Source: Acidimicrobiia bacterium (lineage in GTDB: Bacteria; Actinomycetota; Acidimicrobiia; Acidimicrobiales; Acidimicrobilacustridaceae). From it: 30,314 nt of DNA. A program made the translations under genes and the position numbers. The stretch covers positions 1 to 30,314 of the forward strand of contig JAEMTX010000003.1 in NCBI GenBank assembly GCA_016462055.1. Direction: 5' to 3'. The notes under the pieces are model-generated. The model saw only the letters and a program-made list of their open reading frames with translations, was not told the origin of the DNA and searched no databases. Positions within the stretch are counted from its first letter, which is position 1. Every line of letters starts with the position of its first letter. Below are positions 22,633 to 30,314 of the stretch, in pieces.

Positions 22633-23613
22633 CTAAAGGTTTGGGATCACCTGGGTCTCGATCAATTTGAGACTCTTCCATGCGAACTCCGGCGGAAGAC
22701 CACCGACCAATGGGTGCAGCATGCAAAAGGCAAACGGGCCCTTCTCGGTGAGTTCGGTAACGAGTTCCTCGGGGGTTACCACTCGGTATTGACCCGTTGC
22801 GCGCAACGCATCGGAATCGTTGACGCGCACGAAACCGGTTGCCCCTTCAATGCCGGCACTTGCAGCCCAATCGCCGTACGCGTTGACTTCGTGCATCGCA
22901 TACGGGGCGAGTTCGTCCCACCCTTGATCAACGTCGGTCGCAACATGAATGACCGACGTATCACCACCCATGTAAGGGCCTGGATCAGGTTTGCCCAACT
23001 TGACGCATTCGTCGGCGTAGAACTCCCAAATTTCAGGAATCGACGGAATAAAGCCATCAGCAATACGCGCGGCGCGGCGAGCTGCTGCTTCCACCGAACC
23101 ACCCAATGAGATCGGGGGACCACCGACCTGAGCCGGCGTCGGCAACACCTGCACGGTGCGCCCGCGGAACTCGAATGGTTCACCAGTCCAGGCCTGCTTC
23201 AACGTTGCGACTGCTTCTGTTGTGCGTGCTGCCCGCTTCGAAAGCGGAACATCGAACATTTCGAATTCAGAACTCACATACCCATTGGTGAGTGTGAGAT
23301 CGAGTCGGCCACCGCTAATGAGATCGACGACAGCCACGTCTTCGGCCAAGCGAAGCGGGTCGTGGAACGAACTGACCATGGCGGAAATTCCGATGCGGAT
23401 GTTCGACGAGCGCGCGGCCATGGCTGCAGCCAACGGGAGCGGTGAAGGGAGGTATCCGTCGGGTGATCCGTGATGTTCGGAAAGGATCGCCGTGACGAAA
23501 CCCAGGGAATCGGCCCACTCGACCATGTCGACCGACGCGGCATAGCGGTCAGCACGAGTTCCGGGCGCCGTCGCCGGCATGCGCATGTCAAAACGGATTC
23601 CAAAAAACGCCAT
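22633..23613 (-). CDS. LLM-class flavin-dependent oxidoreductase (luciferase-like)
   Basis: A TIM-barrel oxidoreductase using FMN or coenzyme F420. The 326-residue protein has the expected segments: WADSLGFVTAILSEHHGSPDGYLPSPLPL (about 30-58), ARSSNIRIGISAMVSSFHDPLRLAEDVAVVDLISGGRLDLTLTNGY (about 63-109), and PPISLGGSVEAAARRAARIADGFIPS toward the middle. The N-terminus MAFFGIRFDMR is a natural first strand; the frame is open 33 codons further, but that part is Arg-rich and low in hydrophobics. GGGGG lies 7 nt before the ATG. Cofactor and substrate cannot be told from sequence. It is convergent with the EthD gene and divergent from the phosphodiester glycosidase gene. Confidence 0.9.
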   Translation of the reverse strand: MAFFGIRFDMRMPATAPGTRADRYAASVDMVEWADSLGFVTAILSEHHGSPDGYLPSPLPLAAAMAARSSNIRIGISAMVSSFHDPLRLAEDVAVVDLISGGRLDLTLTNGYVSSEFEMFDVPLSKRAARTTEAVATLKQAWTGEPFEFRGRTVQVLPTPAQVGGPPISLGGSVEAAARRAARIADGFIPSIPEIWEFYADECVKLGKPDPGPYMGGDTSVIHVATDVDQGWDELAPYAMHEVNAYGDWAASAGIEGATGFVRVNDSDALRATGQYRVVTPEELVTELTEKGPFAFCMLHPLVGGLPPEFAWKSLKLIETQVIPNL

Positions 23614-23771
23614 CTGCGCCCCCGATAAGTGTGTGATCGCGATGGTACGACCTGATCGTCGCGGCTGCGCTGCCCTCCTACCCACCGGCAGTCGGCCCCC
23701 TCGTTCGACCAAGCCGACGAACCAAGCTCGAGCACTTCAACTTCTCAACCATCACCGAGCCTTTGGCTGTC

Positions 23772-23800
23772 CTGATATCCGGCACCTTCTGCCGTAGGAT
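23772..23800 (+). promoter_or_regulatory. Promoter of the phosphodiester glycosidase gene
   Basis: CTGATA (23772-23777) and TAGGAT (23795-23800) are separated by exactly 17 bp and each match four of six bases of the sigma-70-type -35 and -10. The leader to the ATG at 23845 would be about 38 nt. This is the best element in the 231-bp space between the divergent genes. Confidence 0.45.
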
Positions 23801-23844
23801 CACCATTCGTCCTTTCGTTCATTCGATTCCCACCGGTGGTAGTC

Positions 23845-25236
23845 ATGTCGTCAACAACTCCTCCCGGCTCCGACTCCGAAAGCGCGGAGATGCCCGACTC
23901 GGCGAGTTCTGGTGCCCCCGATCCGCTCGCCACGCTCTTGCGCGAAGTTGAGGGAACCCCAGCAACTACCACTGGCGCGGACACTCCCGATTCAGGCCTC
24001 CCCCTTCCTCCCGCCGAATCAAAGGGCAAACGCCGTAAGAAGATTCGCAAGCCCAAGCCGCGTTGGTTGAAGGTCACCGCGCTTGTTGTCGCAGTTCTTC
24101 TCGTCCTCCCAACGGTCTCGTTCGTCAACGCGATGGTCACCACGCAAAACCTTTCGTTCGCTGAACGCGGTGCTGAGTGGATGCGTGACAACCACCTTGG
24201 CGGAATCCTCAATACAGTCGAAAGTTGGTGGCTTCGCAACAACAAGCCGAAAGAAGGCGGCGAACCTGATCGCGCCATTAATGTGCCCATATCTGTTGAT
24301 GTCGGACCCACAACCACGGTGAAGGTCGTTGCGCCACACCTTCCCGCTCCAACCAATGTTGAAGTCCCCGAAGGTGTCACCCCCGTCGCCAATGAAGGTG
24401 TGTGGCAACCGGTCGGACCGCTCGTTGGCGGCGCGCAGACGATGTACACAACCCAGGTTCGTCCCGACTCCGTGCACACATCGATCCTCGATGGACTTGT
24501 CTGGATTGATCCGAAACTTGTGACCTTTGAGGTATTCCCGGGGTCGGAGGAACCTGGGGGAAAGTGGGCAAAGCCCTCTCAGGTTCCAATGGACCGCCGC
24601 CTGTCACTCATCGCTGCATTTAATGGCGGCTTCCGCATGGGCGATGCCAAAGGCGGCTTCTACATGGACGGCGTTACGCAACGTCCGCTTCGTGATGGTG
24701 CCGCATCGTTCGTTACCTACAAAAACGGATCGGCCACAGTCGGTCAGTGGGGTCGCGATGCTGTGATGACCCCCGAGGTCACTGCTGTTCGCCAAAACCT
24801 TGATCTCATTATCGACAATGGTGGTGGCCCGCCCAATCCCGGCGGCGTGCCAGGCGCAACTGCTGCACCAGGTGCGTTGGTACCTGGTCTGGTTGACAAC
24901 GTCGATGGGAAATGGGGCGCAACCTTCGGCAACAAGGTCTACGCGTGGCGTTCGGCCGTCGGTGTCACTACCAACGGTGCACTTGTCTTCGGCTATGGCG
25001 ACGGGCTCTCATCGCTCTCACTTGCCAACCTGATGTTGCGAGCCGGATGTGTTCGAGCAATGCAGTTGGACATCAACACCGTTTGGACCACATTTAACTT
25101 CTACAACGCCACCCGCTACCTTGATCCAACATCAGTCCAAGGAACGAAGTTGCTCCCCGAGTCATTTAAGGGCGCGAACCGGTACCTTTCTCCGGATGCA
25201 CGAGACTTTGTGGCCATCTTCGCCCGCACTCTCTAA
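23845..25236 (+). CDS. Membrane-anchored phosphodiester glycosidase-domain protein (NAGPA/DUF2233 type)
   Basis: The 463-residue protein has a disordered, Ser/Pro/acidic cytoplasmic N-terminus (about 1-58), a basic patch KGKRRKKIRKPKPR, one membrane helix (about 75-95), then an extracytoplasmic domain. The last 240 residues resemble the phosphodiester glycosidase family (PF09992): LIAAFNGGFRM, GGFYMDG, then RAMQLDINTVWTTFNFY near the end. Such domains remove sugar residues linked through phosphodiesters, or occur in exopolysaccharide pathways. A GTG three codons upstream is the alternative start. The stop is 18 nt before the GT2 fusion gene, so the two probably form an operon acting on a surface or cell-wall glycan; this functional link is inference. 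Confidence 0.82.
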   Translation: MSSTTPPGSDSESAEMPDSASSGAPDPLATLLREVEGTPATTTGADTPDSGLPLPPAESKGKRRKKIRKPKPRWLKVTALVVAVLLVLPTVSFVNAMVTTQNLSFAERGAEWMRDNHLGGILNTVESWWLRNNKPKEGGEPDRAINVPISVDVGPTTTVKVVAPHLPAPTNVEVPEGVTPVANEGVWQPVGPLVGGAQTMYTTQVRPDSVHTSILDGLVWIDPKLVTFEVFPGSEEPGGKWAKPSQVPMDRRLSLIAAFNGGFRMGDAKGGFYMDGVTQRPLRDGAASFVTYKNGSATVGQWGRDAVMTPEVTAVRQNLDLIIDNGGGPPNPGGVPGATAAPGALVPGLVDNVDGKWGATFGNKVYAWRSAVGVTTNGALVFGYGDGLSSLSLANLMLRAGCVRAMQLDINTVWTTFNFYNATRYLDPTSVQGTKLLPESFKGANRYLSPDARDFVAIFARTL

Positions 25237-25254
25237 ACCGTCGCGCTTCGTTCG

Positions 25255-27315
25255 ATGACCCAACCGGAAATCACCCTCGTGATGATTGTCCGGAACGAAT
25301 CGAGAGTCATAGAACGCTGTCTCGAATCAGTTCGGCCACTTCTCTCGGGCTGGGTCATTGTTGACACCGGTTCAACTGACGACACCATTGAAAAAATTCA
25401 GCGTTCTCTCTCCGACATTCCCGGAGAACTGCACCGTCGCGAGTGGGTCGATTTTGGACACAACCGCAATGAAGCACTCACACTCGCCCAAGGGATCGGA
25501 ACGCACCTTCTCTTGATCGATGCCGATATGACCGTCTGCGCCGAGAGCCCTCTTCCCCAACTCGCTGCCGACGCGTATGAACTCCGGCATGACGCCGATC
25601 CCGCGTATTGGATTCCGCGCCTTCTTCGCTCTGACTACGAGTGGTTCTTTGTTGGCCGAACGCACGAGTTCCTCAGTTGCAAACAAACATTCAGTCGGGA
25701 ACGTTTACCCCAACTGGTGATTGACGATCACGCCGACGGCGGATCTCGTGCCAACAAATTTGAGCGCGACAAGGTGCTACTTGAACAATCAATCGAAGAA
25801 GATCCCAGTAACCAGCGTTCGTGGTTTTATCTGGCCCTGACGCTGCGTGACCTTGGCGAAACCGACGCCGCAATTGCCGCCTTCCAACAGCGGGTTGCGC
25901 TTGGAGGATGGGATCAAGAGGTCTTTTATTCTCTCTACCAAATCGGTCTTCTTCTTCGAACCCAAGACCACAACTCCGCAATCATTCAACTGCTCACTGC
26001 ATGGAACTTTCGCCCAACGCGCGCTGAGCCTCTACTCGAGCTCGCTCGGATGCACCGACAACTCGGCCAGTCCGCGCTTTGCGAGTTGTACGCGTCAACG
26101 GGCCTCGCATTGCCACCCTCAACAGACTCGGCGTTCGTTCACCCAGAAGCCCATGACTGGGCCCTCAAGTTTGAGCTCGCCATTGCATGGTTTCATCTTG
26201 GGCGCGTTGAGGAGGCCCTCGCCCTCAACAACGAGCTTCTCCTTGATGGCGTGCCCCGCGAGATGGTGCCTTGGGTTCAGCACAACCGCGCCTGGTGCCT
26301 GCGTTCACTCAGTCGACCCGATCACGAGACACTCGCCCGCCTGCCCGTTGGGTCCGACATTCCTGCGCTCGCCACCCTCATTGACGACATTGCCTACACA
26401 CCGCTTGCGATCGATCACGCCCCGGGCTGGTCACTTTTCAACCCTTCCGTGACGAACGATCCGGAGGGGAGACTCGTGGTCAATATCCGCAGTTCCAATT
26501 ATGTGATCGCTGACGACGGTTCGTACACCTTCCAAGGGACTGAGGACGACGGGATTATTCGCACCGTGAATCTGCTGACTCGTCTCGACGAAAACCTTGC
26601 TACCTCCGTCGTTGGTCAGATTCCTTCGCAACCCCCGGGCCCAAGCACGAGACTCTCGCGAGTACTCGGCTGTGAAGATGTCCGACTTCTTGCTATCGGA
26701 AACTCTTGGAAAGCGCTAGCCACCGTCCGCGATCGAAATCACTACGAGCGTTGCGATATCGCGCTGCTCTCTCTTCCTTCTCTCGATGCGGCCGAGGAAA
26801 CCATACTTTCCGTTATTCCTGGGCCCGATCCAGCGCGCCACGAGAAGAACTGGATGCCGTTCGTCGTCGACGGCGAACTCCACATCATGTACTTGTGTTC
26901 CCCGACCGTTGTCGGTCATCTCGATGCCAATTCTCAACTTGTTGTTGATTCATCAACGACCGGCCCTCCCTCCGCCACTCACTTTCGCGGCGGATCGCAA
27001 GGTGTTCCATTTGATGACGGCTATCTCTTTCTCGTTCATGAGGTCACATTCTTCGGAACACAGCGTGTCTATTCACACCGCTTCATTCACGTGACGAGTG
27101 CGATCACAAAGAACGGTGACCGGCGTTGGGACATCACGTCGCTGTCATGTCCGTTCTACTTCCGCGAAATAGGCATCGAATTCGCTGCCGGTCTTGCAGT
27201 CGACGGCGGTGACATCGTCGCCTCATTTGGCGTGCGAGACGCTGAGGCCTGGCTTGTACGAATGTCGGCCGACCAAGTTGCCAAGCAACTTGTCCCACTC
27301 TTCCGAGTGTCTTAG
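25255..27315 (+). CDS. Three-domain GT2 glycosyltransferase-TPR-beta-propeller (GH130-like) fusion
   Basis: The 686-residue cytosolic-looking protein starts with a GT-A family 2 domain: LVMIVRNES, VDTGSTDDT, and the metal-binding Asp-Ala-Asp at 89-91 in LLLIDADMT. From about 190 to 365 are helical TPR-like repeats (SWFYLALTLRDLGETDAAIAAF and later similar units). From about 385 to 683 is a beta-propeller resembling GH130/GH43-type proteins: SLFNPSV, RLVVNIRSSNY, CEDVRLL, KNWMPFVVDGELHIMY, GGSQGVPFDDGYLFLVHEV and IEFAAGLAVDGGDIVASFG. No signal peptide or membrane segment is seen. GT2-TPR proteins of the SunS type are known; the added propeller is less familiar to me. It follows the phosphodiester glycosidase gene by 18 nt. 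Confidence 0.85.
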   Translation: MTQPEITLVMIVRNESRVIERCLESVRPLLSGWVIVDTGSTDDTIEKIQRSLSDIPGELHRREWVDFGHNRNEALTLAQGIGTHLLLIDADMTVCAESPLPQLAADAYELRHDADPAYWIPRLLRSDYEWFFVGRTHEFLSCKQTFSRERLPQLVIDDHADGGSRANKFERDKVLLEQSIEEDPSNQRSWFYLALTLRDLGETDAAIAAFQQRVALGGWDQEVFYSLYQIGLLLRTQDHNSAIIQLLTAWNFRPTRAEPLLELARMHRQLGQSALCELYASTGLALPPSTDSAFVHPEAHDWALKFELAIAWFHLGRVEEALALNNELLLDGVPREMVPWVQHNRAWCLRSLSRPDHETLARLPVGSDIPALATLIDDIAYTPLAIDHAPGWSLFNPSVTNDPEGRLVVNIRSSNYVIADDGSYTFQGTEDDGIIRTVNLLTRLDENLATSVVGQIPSQPPGPSTRLSRVLGCEDVRLLAIGNSWKALATVRDRNHYERCDIALLSLPSLDAAEETILSVIPGPDPARHEKNWMPFVVDGELHIMYLCSPTVVGHLDANSQLVVDSSTTGPPSATHFRGGSQGVPFDDGYLFLVHEVTFFGTQRVYSHRFIHVTSAITKNGDRRWDITSLSCPFYFREIGIEFAAGLAVDGGDIVASFGVRDAEAWLVRMSADQVAKQLVPLFRVS

Positions 27316-27367
27316 GAACCCAACGGACGAGCGGCGGCACCCAATCCAAAGTGGGCCGAAGCGTGGT

Positions 27368-28225
27368 TCAAGCAAAGACGCAGGTGCGGTTGTCCCATAC
27401 CAAAACCCGATGTTCAAGATGTAAACGAACCGCGTTCGCCAACGTCGAACGCTCTACGTCACGGCCCTTGCGCACCAGATCTTCAACTTCATCGCGGTGA
27501 CTCACGGGCGTAATTCCTTGAGCGATAATCGGGCCCGCATCAAGTTCGGCAGTGACGTAATGAGCAGTCGCTCCAATCAACTTCACCCCACGTTGATGGG
27601 CGCGGTGGTAGGGCTTCGCTCCGGCAAATGCTGGAAGAAATGAATGATGGATATTGATCATTTGGCCGTTCCAGCGTTTCGTGATCGCTTCGGGAAGGAT
27701 GCGCATATAACGAGCGAGCACAACGAGGTCGGGTGAAAGTTCCTCTAAGACCGCAGCAAATGCCGTTTCTTGTTCCGCTCGAGCATCACCGGCAAGACCA
27801 CCACCGACGAGGCGGAACGGAACTCCATGCTGCGCCGCAAGTTGGCCTGCTGCTGGTTTATCGGAAACGATCGCAGCCACGTCGACATCGAGTTCCCCCA
27901 GCGACACTCGTGTTAGTAGATCTGCTGCGCAGTGCAACTCTGATGAGCATGCAATAACAACGCGATCCCGGGTTCCTGGTCGGTGCAACGCCGATTGCAT
28001 TGAGAACCGATCAATCAGTTGACGCAACCCTCGATCAAATGCTTCCCAATCAACAGGTCCGTCGATTTCAATCCGCTGCAAGAAAACTGCTGAATCACGA
28101 TCGGTGTGCTGATCGGCATTGGCGATGTTTCCGCCAACGTCAGCGATCAAATTGGTAACAGACGCAACGATGCCCGGTTGATCGGGACACTGAAGAGTGA
28201 GTACGGCAAGAGTTTCAGTCGTCAT
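27368..28225 (-). CDS. purU: Formyltetrahydrofolate deformylase
   Basis: Hydrolyses 10-formyl-THF to formate and THF, balancing one-carbon pools and supplying formate for purine synthesis. The 285-residue protein has an N-terminal ACT domain (about 6-85, CPDQPGIVASVTNLIADVGGNI) and a formyltransferase-type domain. The catalytic triad is visible as Asn191 and His193 in INIHHSFLP and Asp229 in ELDAGPI. Length and domain order match PurU rather than PurN, which lacks the ACT part. The ATG begins 11 nt after the small membrane protein gene, so they are probably cotranscribed. It converges on the GT2 fusion gene with a 52-nt gap. Confidence 0.95.
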   Translation of the reverse strand: MTTETLAVLTLQCPDQPGIVASVTNLIADVGGNIANADQHTDRDSAVFLQRIEIDGPVDWEAFDRGLRQLIDRFSMQSALHRPGTRDRVVIACSSELHCAADLLTRVSLGELDVDVAAIVSDKPAAGQLAAQHGVPFRLVGGGLAGDARAEQETAFAAVLEELSPDLVVLARYMRILPEAITKRWNGQMINIHHSFLPAFAGAKPYHRAHQRGVKLIGATAHYVTAELDAGPIIAQGITPVSHRDEVEDLVRKGRDVERSTLANAVRLHLEHRVLVWDNRTCVFA

Positions 28226-28236
28226 TGGTCATCAAT

Positions 28237-28440
28237 TCATGAAAACAGTGAGGCGAGGCCCCATATTGAGGCGATGGTTCCGAGTGCGATCATCACAATG
28301 CTTCGTGCCATCGGTGGACGATTGAGATCGCCACTTTCGTGTTCTTTCGGTGGCCGGACGAGCGCAAGGACCGTTCCGACTGCAAGCGCGCCGCCAATTG
28401 CCAGCACGAGCCAAGCAAGTATGTCCTCACCGAAAAACAT
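28237..28440 (-). CDS. Small two-helix membrane protein
   Basis: A 67-residue protein: MFFGEDILAWLVLAIGGALAVGTVLALV forms the first hydrophobic helix (about 7-28), a charged loop PPKEHESGDLNRPPMAR follows, and IVMIALGTIASIWGLASLF forms the second. The ATG at 28438-28440 is preceded by GGAGG at 7-nt spacing, which decides the start against the longer open frame. It is 11 nt upstream of purU and 82 nt downstream of the LysR gene. Function unknown; its position suggests cotranscription with purU. Confidence 0.7.
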   Translation of the reverse strand: MFFGEDILAWLVLAIGGALAVGTVLALVRPPKEHESGDLNRPPMARSIVMIALGTIASIWGLASLFS

Positions 28441-28522
28441 GTCAGTCCTCCAACAGCCCAGATGCTCTGAGTGCGATGATCGTACGTGTCCGTTGCCATC
28501 GAACCGAAGTCGGTTCGAAATC

Positions 28523-29404
28523 TCAGTCAATCAACGACTGTGCGAACTGATCCGCTGCCGGATTGGCGCTTCGGGCCGATGGCCTCGCAAGAACAAGATG
28601 TCGCTCTGCCACCACGACCTGCCCGTTGCGTTCGCTTTGGCCGCTCTGAGCGAGTGGCAATACCGTCCACCCCATTCCCAGTCGGGTCATTTCCCGAAGT
28701 ACGTCGGGTTGATGCGATTCGGCAACAACATCAACCGCCGCTCCGCGTGCAACAAGTGCTCGCTCAATGAGTTCACGAGTTCGTGAACCACGAGGAAAGA
28801 GCACCCATGGTCCCCACGTCTTGGGACTGCCGATCGCCTGGTCGTTCGGCGCAACGATTACGAGTTCCTCAGTCAACACTGGGACAACATCAAGCCCGTC
28901 TGTCGCAACGGGATCGACGATTACCGCAAGATCAAGATCTCCGCGCCGGAGTTGTTCAAGGAGTTCACCCGAAGGTGCAACGACCAGGCGAAAGTCGACC
29001 TCGGGCTGACGATCACGGAACGAGGTCATTGCATCGTGCAAGTGATGCACCGCGGCGGCATCGATCATTCCCACGCGCACTCGACCGACACCACCATGTT
29101 TCGCTGCCGCTACCCAGCGACCGAGGTCGCGGGTGTCGGCGACAACCCGTTTCGCATACGCCAACACCTCAGCAACTTCGTCGCGAAGCATCTGTCGCCG
29201 ACCCTGTCGTTCAAACAGTGGAAGCCCGACTCGGCGTTCGAGTTCCGCGAGGCCCTGGGACAGCGCCGAGGTGGTCACGTTCAGCGACGCAGCCGCTTCG
29301 GAGAAGGTTTCGTGATCAGCTACCGCCACCAGGTACGCCAACTGCTGGATCGTGAGATTCACGAGCGGCGCTTCAGTGGGTAGATGGCGTTCCCGGTGGG
29401 TCAT
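28523..29404 (-). CDS. LysR-family transcriptional regulator
   Basis: A 293-residue regulator: an N-terminal winged helix (about 15-75) with LAYLVAVADHETFSEAAASLNVTTSALSQGLAELERRVGLPLFER, then a periplasmic-binding-protein-like effector domain from about 105 (RVRVGMIDAAAVHHLHDAMTSF, and DLAVIVDPVATDGLDVVPVLTEELVIVAP later). The start at the ATG 29402-29404 is supported by a TAGGGT box 6 nt upstream; a GTG at 29362 would give the minimal LysR N-terminus. It is divergent from the inositol-phosphate synthase gene across 71 bp, the usual arrangement for a LysR regulator and its target, but its ligand and target are not known. Confidence 0.9.
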   Translation of the reverse strand: MTHRERHLPTEAPLVNLTIQQLAYLVAVADHETFSEAAASLNVTTSALSQGLAELERRVGLPLFERQGRRQMLRDEVAEVLAYAKRVVADTRDLGRWVAAAKHGGVGRVRVGMIDAAAVHHLHDAMTSFRDRQPEVDFRLVVAPSGELLEQLRRGDLDLAVIVDPVATDGLDVVPVLTEELVIVAPNDQAIGSPKTWGPWVLFPRGSRTRELIERALVARGAAVDVVAESHQPDVLREMTRLGMGWTVLPLAQSGQSERNGQVVVAERHLVLARPSARSANPAADQFAQSLID

Positions 29405-29410
29405 CCGGCC

Positions 29411-29416
29411 ACCCTA
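29411..29416 (-). promoter_or_regulatory. -10 box (TAGGGT) of the LysR gene
   Basis: On the minus strand TAGGGT ends 6 nt before the LysR ATG, giving a leaderless start. Confidence 0.45.
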
Positions 29417-29423
29417 CTGTTTA

Positions 29424-29437
29424 GTAATGCTGTAATG
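29424..29437. repeat. Tandem GTAATG repeat in the LysR-ino1 spacer
   Basis: GTAATG occurs at 29424-29429 and again at 29432-29437, 8 bp apart, in the only AT-rich part of the divergent spacer. It is a candidate regulator contact site, with no established consensus. Confidence 0.35.
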
Positions 29438-29462
29438 AAGTTTCTGACTGTCAAGACTCACC

Positions 29463-29468
29463 TATCCT
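29463..29468 (+). promoter_or_regulatory. -10 box (TATCCT) of the inositol-phosphate synthase gene
   Basis: TATCCT ends 7 nt before the ATG at 29476, again fitting a leaderless transcript. TTTCTG at 29441-29446 is a weak -35 at 16-bp spacing. Confidence 0.45.
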
Positions 29469-29475
29469 TTAGGGC

Positions 29476-30314
29476 ATGAACAAACCCGTGAACATTGCTC
29501 CCGCCACCGGCCGCCTCGGGGTTCTGACCCCCGGAATGGGCGCCGTCGCTTCGACCTTCATCGCTGGCGTGATCGCCTCCCGCAACGGCCATGCCGTTCC
29601 GGTGGGCTCACTCAGCCAGCTCGCCCATATCCGTTTGGGAAAGCGCGAGGAAAACCGCAATCCGCTGATTCGTGAGTTCGTGCCCTTGGCCGATCTCGGC
29701 GATCTCGTGTTCGGCGGCTGGGATCCCATCAGCCCCAACGCTCTTGAGGCCGCTCGCACTGCGGGCGTTCTCGAAGACCGTGACCTCGGCCCCATCTCCG
29801 CCGAACTCGAAGGCGTTGTGGCGATGGACGCGGTGTTTGACCAGAGTTGGGTCAAGCGCCTCGACGGCACACGCGTCAAGCCCATCACCGAGAAGATGGC
29901 GCAGGCCGAAGCACTCATCGCCGACATTGAAAACTTCCGCAGCGAGAACAATTGCGATCGTCTCGTCATGGTGTGGTGCGGTTCCACCGAGGCCTATCAA
30001 GAAGCCAGCGCCGTGCATATGACCATCGCGTCATTTGAAGAAGGCCTGCGCAACAACGACGAGAACATTTCGCCCAGCCAGATCTACGCCTACGCCGCCC
30101 TCATTTCACATGTTCCGTTCGCCAACGGTGCACCCAACCTTTCGGTTGACCTTCCCTGCATGCGCGAACTCGCAGCCCGCGAGAACGTGCCGATTGCCGG
30201 CAAAGACTTCAAGACCGGTCAAACTTGGCTCAAGACCCTTCTTGCTCCTGGCCTCAAGGCCCGCATGCTTGGTCTTCGTGGTTGGTACTCCACCAACATT
30301 CTCGGCAACCGCGA
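29476..30314 (+). CDS. ino1: Myo-inositol-1-phosphate synthase (3' truncated by window edge)
   Basis: Converts glucose 6-phosphate to inositol phosphate with NAD, feeding phosphatidylinositol, glycan anchors or mycothiol. The frame is open from the ATG to the window end: 279 codons. After a Rossmann-like start GRLGVLTPGMGAVASTFIAGV, the protein shows HIRLGKREENRNPL, VFGGWDPISPNALEAA, MVWCGSTEAY, ISHVPFANGAPNLSVDLPC, and the family core IAGKDFKTGQTWLKTLLAP (about 242-260). The segment GLRGWYSTNILGNR closes the visible part. This matches the long bacterial/eukaryotic-like synthase of about 430 residues, so roughly a third is outside the window. The TATCCT box 7 nt upstream supports the start. 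It is divergent from a LysR regulator. Confidence 0.93.
   Translation, partial: MNKPVNIAPATGRLGVLTPGMGAVASTFIAGVIASRNGHAVPVGSLSQLAHIRLGKREENRNPLIREFVPLADLGDLVFGGWDPISPNALEAARTAGVLEDRDLGPISAELEGVVAMDAVFDQSWVKRLDGTRVKPITEKMAQAEALIADIENFRSENNCDRLVMVWCGSTEAYQEASAVHMTIASFEEGLRNNDENISPSQIYAYAALISHVPFANGAPNLSVDLPCMRELAARENVPIAGKDFKTGQTWLKTLLAPGLKARMLGLRGWYSTNILGNR

Noticed and set aside
25847..26452. 201-codon frame overlapping the GT2 fusion gene
   Set aside because: It is Ser/Pro/Thr-rich and overlaps the TPR part of the real gene in a different frame; no start signal.

Overview
The window looks like chromosomal DNA of an actinobacterium (Actinomycetota), most likely from an Acidimicrobiia-like lineage. 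Grounds: the dnaK-grpE-dnaJ-hspR operon order, a dCTP deaminase of the actinobacterial bifunctional type, a luciferase-like flavin oxidoreductase, a long-form inositol-phosphate synthase, moderately high GC, several GTG starts, and repeated TAnnnT -10 boxes lying 6-10 nt before start codons, as expected for leaderless transcripts. The class assignment is inference. The region is densely coded, with no gene-free stretch above 300 bases.

Layout. 1-191: 3' end of an unidentified + strand gene. 197-6566 (minus): a tightly coupled purine operon transcribed purA-purD-purE-purB-purC-purS-purQ; purL, purF and purK are not in the window. 6697-9628: a UbiA-type prenyltransferase converging on a GT-C-like multi-pass membrane protein. 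9639-13560 (minus): heat-shock operon dnaK-grpE-dnaJ-hspR, with a compact regulatory region (13561-13790) shared with the divergent gene gpmA. 13791-15559: phosphoglycerate mutase, an atypical winged-helix regulator and a stand-alone cyclic-nucleotide-binding-domain protein. 15634-17823: a membrane Fe-S oxidoreductase of the EtfD/FadF type, abutting dcd tail to tail. 17824-21384 (minus): crotonase-like protein, SnoaL-like protein, DHA2 drug exporter and dcd. 21522-21592: tRNA-Gly(CCC), whose last 16 bases are repeated 73 bp further on. 21746-23613: lipoprotein, EthD-like protein and LLM flavin oxidoreductase. 23845-27315: a membrane-anchored phosphodiester glycosidase-domain protein followed by a GT2-TPR-beta-propeller fusion protein. 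27368-29404 (minus): purU, a small membrane protein and a LysR regulator. 29476 to the end: myo-inositol-1-phosphate synthase, cut by the window edge.

How the genes work together. Most of the window is housekeeping: AMP and IMP synthesis, one-carbon release of formate (PurU), protein folding with HspR feedback, glycolysis, dUMP supply, and electron transfer from flavoprotein dehydrogenases to the quinone pool. The accessory-looking parts are the envelope-glycan genes (UbiA/GT-C pair; glycosidase/GT2-fusion pair), the paired half-regulators at 14537-15559, and the duplicated tRNA end. I saw no CRISPR array, insertion sequence, toxin-antitoxin pair or recognisable phage-defence system.
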